Shown: positions 22,989 to 32,228, numbered from the stretch's first letter. The stretch: DNA of 32,503 nucleotides from Bacillota bacterium (GCA_021324975.1 JAJPIA010000099.1:1-32503); one strand, 5' to 3'. Program-made: numbers and translations. Notes: generated by a model not told the origin, from the sequence alone.

Positions 22989-25574
22989 ATGGCGTCCGAA
23001 GCGTCGAGGTTCGCAACACCGGACACGCACCCGTATCCATTGTGCCTTGCCGACATGGTTCGCAGGGCTGCCCAGAAGGACCCGGGCAGCATCGCCATTG
23101 CGGGGCCGGGATACCCTCCCCTGACGTACGAGCGTTTGTGGCGTTTCCTCCACGAAGCGCAGGACGCGCTGGCGCACGCCGGGGTCGGCCACGATGATCG
23201 CATCGCCGTCGTCACGCCGGGTGGGCCGACGCCGGCCTCCATCTTTCTCGCCGTTGCCGCCTCCGCGATCTGTGCGCCGCTCAACCCGGCCCTGCGCGCC
23301 CCTGAGTTCGAGTATTACTTCCGTGCACTCGATGCCACGGCGCTCATCGTGCAGTCCGGGATGGATTCTGCGGCTGCCGACGTCGCGCGGCGACAAGGGA
23401 TCCCCATCGTGGTCCTGGAGCCGGCCCGCGAGGCTCCCGCCGGCCTTTTTACGCTGTCGAGGGAACCGGAGCAGCGTATCGCGACGTCGCTGGGGTTTCG
23501 AAGCCCGGCGGACCCGGCACTCGTGCTGTTCACGTCCGGCACCACGGCGCGGCCGAAGCAGGTCGCCCTGACGCACCACAACATCTGCGCGTCGGCGCAC
23601 ACGATCTCCACCACGCTGCGGTTGGCCGGCGGGGACCGCTGCCTCAACGTGATGCCACTGTACCATATTCACGGCCTCATTGGCGCCGTCTTGTCGACCA
23701 TCGCCGCGGGAGCCAGCATCGTCTGCCCGTCCGGGTTTGACGAGGCGGACTTCTACGCCTGGCTGGACGAGTTTCGGCCGTCGTGGTACACGGCCGTGCC
23801 CACGATCCATCAGGCCATCCTGTCGCGCGCCCCGGAATTCCGCGCGATCATCGACCGGAGCGCGCTCCGGTTCATCCGTTCCTGCTCGGCGCCGCTGCCG
23901 CCCCAGGTCATGGCGGACCTGGAGCGCACGTTTCGCGCCCCCGTTGTGGAAGCGTACGGGATGACCGAGGCGTCGCACCAGATCAGCTGCAACCCACTGC
24001 CGCCCCTGCCACGAAAGCCGGGGTCGGTAGGGACGTTGACCGGGTGCGACGTCGCCGTCGTGGACGAAGCCGGCGTGCTGCTCCCCCCGGGAGCGACCGG
24101 GGAGCTCCTCGTCCGGGGTCCCAGCGTGATGGACGGCTACGAGGGCGGCGCGGAGGCCAATCGGACCTCCTTCCTCAATGGGTGGTTCCGGACCGGCGAT
24201 CAGGGCATGATCGATACCGATGGGTACATCTTCATCCAGGGCCGGCTCAAAGAGATCATCAACCGCGGAGGCATGAAGATCTCACCGCGCGAGATCGAAG
24301 AGGTCTTGCTGGAACACCCGGCCGTGGTCCAGGCGGCGGTCTTTGGCGTGCCGCACCCCACGCTTGGGGAGCACGCCGCGGCGGCGGTGGTGTTGCGAAG
24401 CGGCGCCGCGGCGGCGGAAGCGGAGCTCCATCGGTTTGCCGCGAGCCGGCTCGCGGACTTTCGCGTGCCCTCCCGGATCATCATCGCGGATCGCCTCCCC
24501 ACCGGCGCGACCGGGAAGCTCCAGCGCACCCGGCTCGCCGAACACTTCGCGGCGTCGCTTCGCACGCCGTTCGCTCCTCCGACGGACCCGCTGGACGTGG
24601 AATTGACACGCATCTGGCGAGCCGCCCTCCACCTCGATCTGGTCGGCATCGATGACAACTTCTTCGATCTTGGAGGAACGTCGCTGTCGGCGGTGCGCAT
24701 GCTGGTGGAGGTAGAGGCCGCCACCGGCCGGCGGCTGCCGGTCACGGCACTCCACGCGGCGCAAACGATCCGGCAGCTGGCGGAAGCGCTACGAAGAGAT
24801 GCCGGGGTCGCCTCGACTCGGGTGACGACATTCTATCCGGACGGGGCGCAGCCGCCGTTCTTCTTTCTGCACGGGGACTACACGGGCGGCGGATTTTACA
24901 CGCGCAATCTCGCCAAGGCGCTCGGCCCCGCTCAGCCGTTCCACGCGCTGCACCCGCACGGGTTGGACGGAGAGCCTGTCCCCGGGACGATCGAAGCGAT
25001 GGCGGCCGACTACCTGGCGACCGTGCGCTCGCTCCGGCCCCACGGGCCGTACCTCCTCGGCGGCCACTGCAACGCCGGCCTGATTGCCCTGGAGGTCGCC
25101 CAGCGACTCCGCGCCGCCGGCGAGCAGGTGGATCTCCTCGCCGTGGTGGATGCGCCTCTCGCGAACGCAGGGATGCGCGGGCGCTTGCTATATGCGGTTG
25201 TGTCAGGCGGCGACGCGCTCCGCAGGTGGGCCGGCGCCCAGCGTCGCAAGCGTTACGCGCGACTCAGAGAGCGCCTTCGAGGGCAGCCCGCGGCGCAGAA
25301 CCGTGACCATGATGAGCCACGCCCGCCAGACCCGGCCGACGCGTACCGGCGGGCGGTCGCCGGTTACCGGCCGCGCCCGTACTCGGGACCGATCGCCCTG
25401 TTTGTCTCCGAAAGCCCAGCCCGCCAGGCATTGCCCCGCTTGTGGCGGCGAATCGCCCGTGAGGTCGAGATCCAACACATACCCGGGGCGCATCTCGCAT
25501 CCATTACCCAGCACGTAGGCGCGCTCGGTCAGCAGTTGCGAGCGTGTCTACGGCGCGCGCAGAAGACCGGCTAG
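22989..25574 (+). CDS. One-module NRPS-like enzyme: adenylation - carrier (PCP) - thioesterase
   Basis: This is an 861-residue multidomain enzyme. An AMP-binding domain (about residues 10-510) has FTSGTTARPKQVALTH, YGMTEASHQ, GWFRTGDQG and the lysine in PTGATGKLQRT. Its body resembles acyl-CoA ligases of the oxalyl-CoA synthetase/AAE3 type more than classical NRPS A-domains. A carrier domain follows, with S565 in DNFFDLGGTSLSA for phosphopantetheine. The C-terminal alpha/beta thioesterase has PFFFLHGDYTGGGFY and a nucleophile elbow GGHCNAG, with C694 instead of the usual Ser. It would activate an acid or amino acid, hold it on the carrier and release or transfer it. No condensation domain is present. 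The ATG at 22989 gives the family N-terminus; GTG 22950 is an alternative. The Sfp-type enzyme at 30001 could prime it. Confidence 0.85.
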   Translation: MASEASRFATPDTHPYPLCLADMVRRAAQKDPGSIAIAGPGYPPLTYERLWRFLHEAQDALAHAGVGHDDRIAVVTPGGPTPASIFLAVAASAICAPLNPALRAPEFEYYFRALDATALIVQSGMDSAAADVARRQGIPIVVLEPAREAPAGLFTLSREPEQRIATSLGFRSPADPALVLFTSGTTARPKQVALTHHNICASAHTISTTLRLAGGDRCLNVMPLYHIHGLIGAVLSTIAAGASIVCPSGFDEADFYAWLDEFRPSWYTAVPTIHQAILSRAPEFRAIIDRSALRFIRSCSAPLPPQVMADLERTFRAPVVEAYGMTEASHQISCNPLPPLPRKPGSVGTLTGCDVAVVDEAGVLLPPGATGELLVRGPSVMDGYEGGAEANRTSFLNGWFRTGDQGMIDTDGYIFIQGRLKEIINRGGMKISPREIEEVLLEHPAVVQAAVFGVPHPTLGEHAAAAVVLRSGAAAAEAELHRFAASRLADFRVPSRIIIADRLPTGATGKLQRTRLAEHFAASLRTPFAPPTDPLDVELTRIWRAALHLDLVGIDDNFFDLGGTSLSAVRMLVEVEAATGRRLPVTALHAAQTIRQLAEALRRDAGVASTRVTTFYPDGAQPPFFFLHGDYTGGGFYTRNLAKALGPAQPFHALHPHGLDGEPVPGTIEAMAADYLATVRSLRPHGPYLLGGHCNAGLIALEVAQRLRAAGEQVDLLAVVDAPLANAGMRGRLLYAVVSGGDALRRWAGAQRRKRYARLRERLRGQPAAQNRDHDEPRPPDPADAYRRAVAGYRPRPYSGPIALFVSESPARQALPRLWRRIAREVEIQHIPGAHLASITQHVGALGQQLRACLRRAQKTG

Positions 25575-25638
25575 GCGGCAGATAGCACCGCCGCGCTCCA
25601 CGCCGGGGGGGCGTCGCTCAGCGGCACGCCGGGGGCGC

Positions 25639-26847
25639 TCATGCCGGTCGGAGGCGGCGCGATCGTTCCACACAGATGTCTCGGAACCGCGCGATCAGTT
25701 GGGTCGGGTCGTACTGGCATGTGCGGAGGATCGCGGGCCAGGCGACATCGCGGCGGCCGGCGAGGTGCAGGCCGATCGCCACTTCTCCCCACACGCGCGC
25801 GAGCGCGCGCCGCGCGGACCCGGGGCATCGGCACGCACGTTGAACACGATCGCACAGCCCGGCCGCGGTGTCGAGCGGCGACGGCGATTGGAGCGCGACC
25901 TGGCGGACCAGCCAGGCAAGTCCGCGACGACACTGCGGATACCGGACCAGGCGCGGATACTCGGCGAGGAGGTCGAGCAGCATGGCCACCCGTTCGCTGT
26001 CGGTGAACATGCCTGCCGCGACCACCGTCTGCATGTTGCGCAGTTCCATCTGATCGACAACGGTATCCCGAAACCGCCGGGACGCTCTCGGCACGCTCGC
26101 GAGCGCCCGTCCGACAATGTCGCGGCGGAGTCGTCGCGCCTCAGGATCTTCGAGGAGGCGCGCATACAAACCCGTCGACGTCTGTCGATACACGGCGACA
26201 CAGCCGGGAACGTGCACAAACGGGAAGTGTCGCGCGAGGCGCAGCCATAAATCGTAGTCCTCGAACCCGGCGCCGCGGAAGTGCCCGACGCGGTCGAGCG
26301 CTGCGCGGCGGAGCAGCACGACGAGCACGCTGCCGACCATGAAATTGCCGCGCGCCAATAGCGTGTTGAACACGTTGCCCGTCGGATGACGCTGGCGCGG
26401 CAGGGGGACCGGGGTACCGTCGATCGTCCACATCGCGGAGCTGTAGGCGAGGGCGGCATCCGGACGCGATTCCATCACCGCGACCTGCCGGGTGAACCGG
26501 CAAGGGAGCCACAGATCGTCGTCGTCCAGAAATGCGACGTACTGCCCGCGGCTCGCGGCAATCCCGGTGTTGCGCGAGGCGCTGAGGCCGCGGTTAGTGG
26601 CGTGACGGATGTACCGCACCGGATAGCGTGCGGCCGCCTCGCCGGTATCGTCCGTCGAGGCGTCGTCGACCACGATCACCTCAAGGTCGAATACGCGGCC
26701 CCGCCCCTCGACCGCGAACGCGGACTCCAAGGCCTCCCGTAGCAGGGCGGACCGATTGCGCGTCGGAACGATGGCGCTGATCAGCGGGCGGGGACCGGGC
26801 GTCGAACCCACGACGCTCACGGATGTCGCCGCTGAGTGCGGCGGCAT
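25639..26847 (-). CDS. Glycosyltransferase family 2
   Basis: This 402-residue protein has an N-terminal GT-A domain (about residues 20-230): LISAIVPTRNRSALLREALESAF, EVIVVDDASTDDT, NRGLSASRNTGIAASRGQYVAFLDDDDLWLP (nucleotide/metal-binding DDD) and a later GFEDYDLWLRLA block that supplies the acceptor-site acidic residues. The C-terminal 170 residues are helical and variable. It transfers a sugar from a nucleotide sugar, probably at the inner membrane face. It is the last gene of a four-gene - strand operon, starting 3 nt after the TylF-like fragment, and is convergent with the A-PCP-TE gene. Confidence 0.88.
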   Translation of the reverse strand: MPPHSAATSVSVVGSTPGPRPLISAIVPTRNRSALLREALESAFAVEGRGRVFDLEVIVVDDASTDDTGEAAARYPVRYIRHATNRGLSASRNTGIAASRGQYVAFLDDDDLWLPCRFTRQVAVMESRPDAALAYSSAMWTIDGTPVPLPRQRHPTGNVFNTLLARGNFMVGSVLVVLLRRAALDRVGHFRGAGFEDYDLWLRLARHFPFVHVPGCVAVYRQTSTGLYARLLEDPEARRLRRDIVGRALASVPRASRRFRDTVVDQMELRNMQTVVAAGMFTDSERVAMLLDLLAEYPRLVRYPQCRRGLAWLVRQVALQSPSPLDTAAGLCDRVQRACRCPGSARRALARVWGEVAIGLHLAGRRDVAWPAILRTCQYDPTQLIARFRDICVERSRRLRPA

Positions 26848-26850
26848 GCG

Positions 26851-27201
26851 CTACGGCTTGACCGCGACCCTTGCGCCATGGGCGTCAACCCGGCTCAAGA
26901 ACAGCCTGAGCCGGTTCTGCTCGATGTACTCGTCGGTCGCCAGACGGGCGCCCTTCCAGACCCCATAGTCGTCGATCGTGAAGAGCCCGCCCGACGAGAG
27001 ACGCGGGAAAAGGTGGACGAGTTCGTGTCGGGTCGACTCGTAGAAGCAGGTGTCGAGGCGGAAAAACGCGACCTGCTCGGGCGCGTGCGCGGGAATAGTA
27101 TCTTCAACGCGACCCTTTACAAAGTGCAGCCTCGTCCGAGGATATCCCACGGCGTAGAGATTAGACCGCACCTCAATCGCGCCCCTGGCCACGGTGTTCA
27201 T
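26851..27201 (-). CDS. TylF-like (macrocin O-methyltransferase family) protein, short form
   Basis: The 116-residue product matches only the C-terminal half of TylF-type methyltransferases: EVRSNLYAVGYPRTRLHFVKGRVEDTIP, AFFRLDTCFYESTRHELVHLFPRLSSGGLFTIDDYGVWKGAR and the C-terminal VAVKP. Family members are about 230-260 residues, and the missing N-terminal half holds the SAM-binding glycine motif. The ATG at 27201 overlaps the TupA-like stop by 4 nt (ATGA), as in a coupled operon, so it may still be translated. Upstream sequence in this frame does not encode the missing half. It is either a decayed gene captured in the operon or a short protein with a new role. Confidence 0.6.
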   Translation of the reverse strand: MNTVARGAIEVRSNLYAVGYPRTRLHFVKGRVEDTIPAHAPEQVAFFRLDTCFYESTRHELVHLFPRLSSGGLFTIDDYGVWKGARLATDEYIEQNRLRLFLSRVDAHGARVAVKP

Positions 27202-28220
27202 AGGGCTCCGCCCACCGCGCACACGATGCGGTCGAGCGGGGGCTCGAACCCGCGCGTGAGCATGCGCCGCCCCCCGATGCCGGACAAGAGTGCCGCTCCA
27301 TATGGGAGCTTCCACAGACCGCCCATGTGCCGTGCAAACTCCACCGGGCGCCACAAGTTCATGCCGCCCCCGGGTGTGGTCGTAGCTTCCCCAAGGTACA
27401 GCCGCTCGTGCGTATCGTAGAAGTCCACCCTGATGAAATCGAGGCCTCCGGCCAGCGCCTCGGCGTACGCGATCATCTCCGGCAGATGCTTAGGGCGCGG
27501 CAGCAGCCGGTCCGCGTCCTTGTACTCGGATGTAGCCGCCAGCCTGGTCCAGGTTGGATCATAGATGTCGCGCCGATGATCTTCGAACCGCGCGGTGTCG
27601 ATCTGGATGAGATGGGCGTGCCCGTGGAACACGTAGATCTTGTAATCCGTCGGGTATCGTCCTGTGCGGTCGTCGATGAACTGCTCCACAACGAGGCGCG
27701 GGACGATGTGCTTGTACGCCCATTCCTGTTCGAGATCGTAGTAATTCTGCGCGAGCCAACCGCGACAGACCGCCTCGAGATCCGCAACGTCGAGGTCTGT
27801 CTTGTTGGGCACCAGGTACACCCAGCCGGACCCGTGGGTCGGCTTGACGACGAACCGAGGTGGGAGATCTGCGATAGGAATGTCGGTGGGATCCGTCGTG
27901 ACCCAATAGAGCTTGGGCAGGATGTCCTCGCCCAGGCGTGCCTTGACGTAGGCGCGGAGCGCGTACTTGTCTTGCAGGCGGGCCAAAATCTCGCGCCGGT
28001 CAAATATCATTCGCCAGATCACCTTCTCATTGAACGTGCTTGGCCTCAGCACATTGGGAAGAACCCCGAACTTCCGCCGGTACCGGCGCATGATCGCGGA
28101 CGCGGCGCGGGCGCGCTCTGGCGTCACCATCCTGAGGCACTTGAGGGCGACTTGCCTCCCGACCCACCGCGCATCACGCACAATCGCCGGGTCGGCGCCC
28201 GCGGGGCGATCGGTGGGCAT
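27198..28220 (-). CDS. TupA-like ATP-grasp protein
   Basis: This 340-residue protein belongs to the TupA-like ATP-grasp family. After a basic N-terminal part (MRRYRRKFGVLPNVLRPSTFNEKVIWRMIFDRRE), it shows DKYALRAYVKARLGEDILPKLYWVT, the nucleotide-binding RFVVKPTHGSGWVYLV, then YPTDYKIYVFHGHAHLIQID and the metal-binding tail FIRVDFYDTHERLYLGEATTTPGGG. Such proteins are thought to link amino acids to surface polymers by ATP-driven amide formation; TupA is named from teichuronopeptide synthesis. The ATG at 28220 touches the GT2 stop and the stop overlaps the TylF-like start, so it is central to a coupled operon. Substrate unknown. Confidence 0.83.
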   Translation of the reverse strand: MPTDRPAGADPAIVRDARWVGRQVALKCLRMVTPERARAASAIMRRYRRKFGVLPNVLRPSTFNEKVIWRMIFDRREILARLQDKYALRAYVKARLGEDILPKLYWVTTDPTDIPIADLPPRFVVKPTHGSGWVYLVPNKTDLDVADLEAVCRGWLAQNYYDLEQEWAYKHIVPRLVVEQFIDDRTGRYPTDYKIYVFHGHAHLIQIDTARFEDHRRDIYDPTWTRLAATSEYKDADRLLPRPKHLPEMIAYAEALAGGLDFIRVDFYDTHERLYLGEATTTPGGGMNLWRPVEFARHMGGLWKLPYGAALLSGIGGRRMLTRGFEPPLDRIVCAVGGAL

Positions 28221-29596
28221 CACGGTTGCCGCATCTCGCCGTTCGGGGCTGGTCGCCACGCCGACGGGATGGACCGCCACCGGCCGGAGGCCGCTCGCAC
28301 CAGCGTCTGCGCCAGCGTGAGCGGGTCCGAGCGCAGCGCGCGGCCGACGCTCGACGCGGCAGGTAGGTACCGGTGCCCGAGCGCGTACAGAGCGGACGCT
28401 GTCGTCCACAGGGCACACCAGGCCTGCCGCCTGCGCCGCGCCACAGAGCTCGGCAGGCCCGGCATGCGCAACAGCTCGTTGAGCGTCTCGACCAGCACGG
28501 AGACGGCGTGGTCGATGTGACGCGCCAGGCCCGGCCACGTTTGATCGCCGGGCGGCAACGTGCGCAGCGCGAGATCCAGATATGAGCTGGGGTGCGTGAG
28601 CATCTCCGGGTCCTGCCGGACGGCGTCGCGCAGCAACTCGATCCCGTCCTCCCGGTGACCATCGTCCCGCAGGCATCGCGTGGCGAAGAAGATCGCGTGG
28701 GTCTTATACGCCGTGGCCCGAAATGCGGGCCGGCGGAGCCGCTCTGGGAGCTGGGGATCGACGAAGGCCCGATCCAACACGAGCCGCGTATACGCCGCTC
28801 CGCTCGCAAGATCGCGTGTCGAGTTCCGGGCGTGAGTGCGGCAATGAACGAGAACTTCGGGCACGCTGTGAAACTTACAGCCTGCCAGTGCCATCCGGAG
28901 AAACAGGTCCCAATCTTGTCCCAGGCGCAGGGAGGGGTCGAACAGGCCGATGCGATCCAGGCATGCGCGTCGGATCATCACCATCGGCGGGCCAAAGAGG
29001 CAGCTGAGCAGCATGGCCTCGAGGAAGTTGCCGCTGTGCGTACGAATCACAGGGTGCCCGATGATCGTCCCGGCTTCGTCGATCGCCGCGTAGCCATGAT
29101 ACGCGGCGGCCACGTCGGGCCGCCGTTCCAGCACGTCCACCAGCCGTTCCACCTTGCGGGGAAGCCAGACGTCGTCCGCGTCGAGAAACGCGACGTACGC
29201 GCCATGGCTGCGCTGGATCCCCGTATTCCTGGCGACGGCCGCCCCGCTGTTGGGTTGCCGTACGAGGGTGACGTCGGGGCTACAGCGGAGGACCTGCTCG
29301 CACGTGTCGTCGATGGAGCCGTCGTCGACGACGATTACTTCCAGCCTGCGGTACGTTTGCGCGGTGACGCTGCGGAGCGCCGCGCCGATGAACGGCGCCG
29401 CGTTGTGGGCCGGTATGATCACGCTCACGAGCGGTCGGAGCCCCGCGACGGCCGTTATCCACGCCCCCTGTATGCCCGCGACCTCGCTGTCCCCAGGTTC
29501 TCGCGATCGCTCCGCGAGAGCCCTGCGCTCTCTCGTGGCAACGCCGGGGCGATGTGGATCCAAATCGGAGCTCGCCCCAAATAGACCCCGTCGCAT
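28220..29596 (-). CDS. Glycosyltransferase family 2
   Basis: This 458-residue protein has a GT-A domain from about residue 50: PLVSVIIPAHNAAPFIGAALRSVTAQTYRRLEVIVVDDGS, NSGAAVARNTGIQRSHGAYVAFLDADDVWLPRKV, and LRLGQDWDLFLRMAL, giving the usual DxD and acceptor-site acidic residues. The C-terminal 200 residues are helical with TPR-like spacing and of unknown role. The ATG at 29596 was chosen because GGAGGA lies five bases upstream; the frame stays open to 29758 without a ribosome site. It is the first gene of the four-gene - strand operon and touches the TupA-like gene by one base. Confidence 0.87.
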   Translation of the reverse strand: MRRGLFGASSDLDPHRPGVATRERRALAERSREPGDSEVAGIQGAWITAVAGLRPLVSVIIPAHNAAPFIGAALRSVTAQTYRRLEVIVVDDGSIDDTCEQVLRCSPDVTLVRQPNSGAAVARNTGIQRSHGAYVAFLDADDVWLPRKVERLVDVLERRPDVAAAYHGYAAIDEAGTIIGHPVIRTHSGNFLEAMLLSCLFGPPMVMIRRACLDRIGLFDPSLRLGQDWDLFLRMALAGCKFHSVPEVLVHCRTHARNSTRDLASGAAYTRLVLDRAFVDPQLPERLRRPAFRATAYKTHAIFFATRCLRDDGHREDGIELLRDAVRQDPEMLTHPSSYLDLALRTLPPGDQTWPGLARHIDHAVSVLVETLNELLRMPGLPSSVARRRRQAWCALWTTASALYALGHRYLPAASSVGRALRSDPLTLAQTLVRAASGRWRSIPSAWRPAPNGEMRQP

Positions 29597-30000
29597 GCAT
29601 TCCTCCGCTACGACGTTCAACTTGCTGCGCACCTCTGGTGCGCCCTGCGCGCCGTCGATTCGTGTGTTTGGGGAGGACTGGCGTCGGATCGCTCTGAGCG
29701 GACACAGCCGGGGTCCGACCGTAACAACATCCGGACATAGGTTTCTCAGGACACGCACATGTCCCGGCGTGCGAACCTACCCCCGAGGCCGATTCTTTCA
29801 TAGTGCACGGCAGCCCGGTTAGTCTCTTAGGAAGGAACCCATGTCCCCGTTCGGACGAGACGATCCCGGTGGGCGTTAAGGATGCGCCGGTATGATGCAG
29901 GGAGCGTTCGAACAAACAAAAGTTCCCGGCCGGCCTTAAAAGAGATGGCATCACATCTTCCGCACACCGTATAATTCTGATAATTTCCATCGGGCAACTC
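29597..30000. promoter_or_regulatory. Divergent promoter region between GT2 and Sfp-type gene
   Basis: About 400 bases, AT-richer than the genes. A TATAAT hexamer at 29970-29975 lies 25 bases before the TTG start of the + strand gene and is the best -10 candidate in the window. No convincing -35 was found 16-18 bases further upstream. GGAGGA near 29602-29607 (read on the - strand) is the ribosome site of the GT2 gene. No protein or RNA gene is recognised here. Confidence 0.35.
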
Positions 30001-30822
30001 TTGTCGATTACACGCCGCGACGAGACGGCTGGCCCACGGAGCGCAGTGGTGGAGAGAGCGACCTACACTACCTACAACACCACAATCGATCGCCCAGGGG
30101 TGCGGCACTTGGGGGCCGGCGACGTGCACATCTGGTACGCGTCGCTGGATGTGCCAAAGCCTAGCGCAGCATGCCTTACGAGCATCCTGGCGCCGGATGA
30201 GGAGGAACGGGCGCATCGTTTCCTCGGGCCCACGGATCGTCATCGGTTCGTAGTGGGGCGGTTCACGCTCCGGCGAATCCTCGCATATTATTGTGAAGCC
30301 GATCCTGCTGGACTCGTGTTCCGGTACGGTCCCAACGGGAAGCCGTTCCTCGACCCGTCGCGACACCGGGCGATCCGGTTCAATCTATCGCACGCGGAAG
30401 GCATCGCATTATATGCGATCGCGGCTGACGGCGAGGTCGGGATCGACGTGGAGCGGCGCGGGAGCTGCCAGGTCGACGATGCCGTCGCCAGACAATATCT
30501 TTCGGCTCGCGAGTACGCGGCGCTCCGAGCGCTGCCGCTGGACGCTCAAGAGCGGGAATTTCTTCGCTGCTGGACGTGGCGGGAAGCCTGTCTCAAGGCC
30601 GAGGGACTTGGCCTCGCGGCCAGCGCTCGGACCGTCGACTACTGCCTCGTCGGGCGTGGTCCGTTGGCCGTCGGGACGGCGGACGCCGTTCCCTGGCGGG
30701 CCGCCCGTTGGCGAGTGCGGGAGTTGGATCTTGGGGACCCATACGTGGCAGCCGTCGCGGTGCACGGCGGCGCGCGGAAGGTGTCGTTTGATCGCTGGGA
30801 GGAGATGTTCGTCTCGTCGTAG
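30001..30822 (+). CDS. 4'-phosphopantetheinyl transferase, Sfp/Gsp type
   Basis: This 273-residue protein transfers phosphopantetheine from CoA to the serine of carrier proteins. Family blocks are visible: HRFVVGRFTLRRILAYY (CoA-binding arginines), PNGKPFL with RFNLSHAEGIALYAI, the Mg-binding pair D149 and E151 in VGIDVE, and FLRCWTWREACLKAEGLGL with E195 and K199. The start is uncertain. TTG 30001 gives a long unique N-terminus; GTG 30046 or 30049 is closer to the usual Sfp start. It lies 7 kb from the A-PCP-TE gene, whose carrier S565 is its obvious partner. It is divergent from the glycosyltransferase operon. Confidence 0.85.
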   Translation: MSITRRDETAGPRSAVVERATYTTYNTTIDRPGVRHLGAGDVHIWYASLDVPKPSAACLTSILAPDEEERAHRFLGPTDRHRFVVGRFTLRRILAYYCEADPAGLVFRYGPNGKPFLDPSRHRAIRFNLSHAEGIALYAIAADGEVGIDVERRGSCQVDDAVARQYLSAREYAALRALPLDAQEREFLRCWTWREACLKAEGLGLAASARTVDYCLVGRGPLAVGTADAVPWRAARWRVRELDLGDPYVAAVAVHGGARKVSFDRWEEMFVSS

Positions 30823-30965
30823 GCGAGCGTGGAACAATCGTGGTCGTCGAATACCGCGGCGCCTCGGCCGCCCTCGCTCAAACAAGCGTTCGTACATCCT
30901 AACGACCCGCTCGGATCCTCAGGTCGAAGACGAACGTAGGCGGCATCCCCGCGCACTACTATCCG

Positions 30966-32228
30966 ATGTCATGCGATAATCCACACGTCGACACCGTCGT
31001 TCCGACACGGCGGCGAAAGATACTCATGGTGTGCCAGAACGGTCTGTACCCGGCACGGCTCGGGGGCATGGAACTCCGGGGACGGGAACTCTTTGATCTT
31101 TTTTCGCAATTCTGCGACGTCGCGCTCCTCGAGCGGCGTGTGTTCATGATGGGGTCGACCGGCGTCGAACTGTCGACCCCCGACTGGGACCTCAGTCCCA
31201 TATCTGCCGGCGTGCCGGTTCGGCTGATGAGGAATTGGCGGTGGGTGGGCGCCGGTGCTCGGTTTATGACGGTCGGGCGTCGGAGGCTTCGCGCAATCCT
31301 CGGCGCGTATCGGCCCGACCTGGTGTTTCTGCTCAAGTTCAAAGCACTCCATCCGGCCGTCCTCTACGAGCTCCTCGCGCTTCCCGCGCCAATCGTCGTC
31401 CGGTTCGGAGACTGCTACAGCATGCGGCTCTCTGAGGTGATCACGGGTATCCCCGCGGCGGAGTCGATGCGCAGGACGCTGCTCCCCATGCCTCGTCCGC
31501 CGCGCGGCGCGAGCGACCGGATGATGCTCGTGTTCAACTGCAACTTCGTTCGGGACTTCTACCTGCCGCGCTTTCCGCCGGTCGCGTACCGCGTCATCTA
31601 CACCGGCGTCGATACGGCGCGATTTCATCCGGCGGCGACCCCGGTGGAGTCCAACCGCTTCGTGTTCCTTGGCCGCACGACCCGCGGGAAGGGATTTCTC
31701 GAGTTCTGTCGCGCGATGGTCGCGTTGCCGAGGGCGCTTGTGGACGCCATCGACATCCTCGGCACCGGTAGTGAGTTGGAAGAGGGGCTGGGAATCCTTC
31801 GAGCCGGCTGGAGATCGGACCTGGTTCGGCACGCGGGCCTCTACCCCCCCGAAGCCGTGGCGGAGCGCCTGCGAGCGACGTCCATTCTCGTGCAACCGAC
31901 CGACGACGACGTTCTGCCTTCGTCCGTGTTGGAGGCGATGTCCAGCGGGCTGGGCATCGTGGCGACGAACATCGCGGGCCTGCCAGAAATTGTCCGGCAC
32001 GAGGAAACGGGCCTGCTCGTCCGCCCGCACGACGAGAAAACACTGGTGCGCGCATGCCGCCGGCTGGCTGAGCAGCCGGATCTCAGGCGGCGCCTCGGCC
32101 GGGAGGCGCGGCGCCTCGTGGTTGCCCGACACCAAGCGTCAGACTGGCTGGCCGCCAACCGTGCGGTCGTGACGGAGATGATGGCCAAACACCCGGAAGG
32201 CATTGGCGCCATGTCGAGGGGAGCTTAG
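30966..32228 (+). CDS. Glycosyltransferase family 4
   Basis: This 420-residue GT-B-fold enzyme has an N-terminal acceptor domain that begins RRKILMVCQNGLYPARLGGMELRGRELFDLF, with the glycine-rich turn typical of GT4. The C-terminal domain starts FVFLGRTTRGKGFLEFCRAM and contains the donor-binding EX7E-like region VLPSSVLEAMSSGLGIVATNIAGLPEIV followed by GLLVRPHD. It probably uses a nucleotide sugar on a membrane-linked or soluble acceptor. The ATG at 30966 lies 143 nt after the Sfp-type gene, and the two may share a transcript. With two GT2 enzymes it suggests assembly of an oligosaccharide. Confidence 0.87.
   Translation: MSCDNPHVDTVVPTRRRKILMVCQNGLYPARLGGMELRGRELFDLFSQFCDVALLERRVFMMGSTGVELSTPDWDLSPISAGVPVRLMRNWRWVGAGARFMTVGRRRLRAILGAYRPDLVFLLKFKALHPAVLYELLALPAPIVVRFGDCYSMRLSEVITGIPAAESMRRTLLPMPRPPRGASDRMMLVFNCNFVRDFYLPRFPPVAYRVIYTGVDTARFHPAATPVESNRFVFLGRTTRGKGFLEFCRAMVALPRALVDAIDILGTGSELEEGLGILRAGWRSDLVRHAGLYPPEAVAERLRATSILVQPTDDDVLPSSVLEAMSSGLGIVATNIAGLPEIVRHEETGLLVRPHDEKTLVRACRRLAEQPDLRRRLGREARRLVVARHQASDWLAANRAVVTEMMAKHPEGIGAMSRGA

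Noticed and set aside
25600-25614. Hairpin ACGCC-GGGGG-GGCGT between convergent genes as terminator
   Set aside because: The stem is only 5 bp, there is no T-run on either strand, and such repeats are common in DNA of this GC content.
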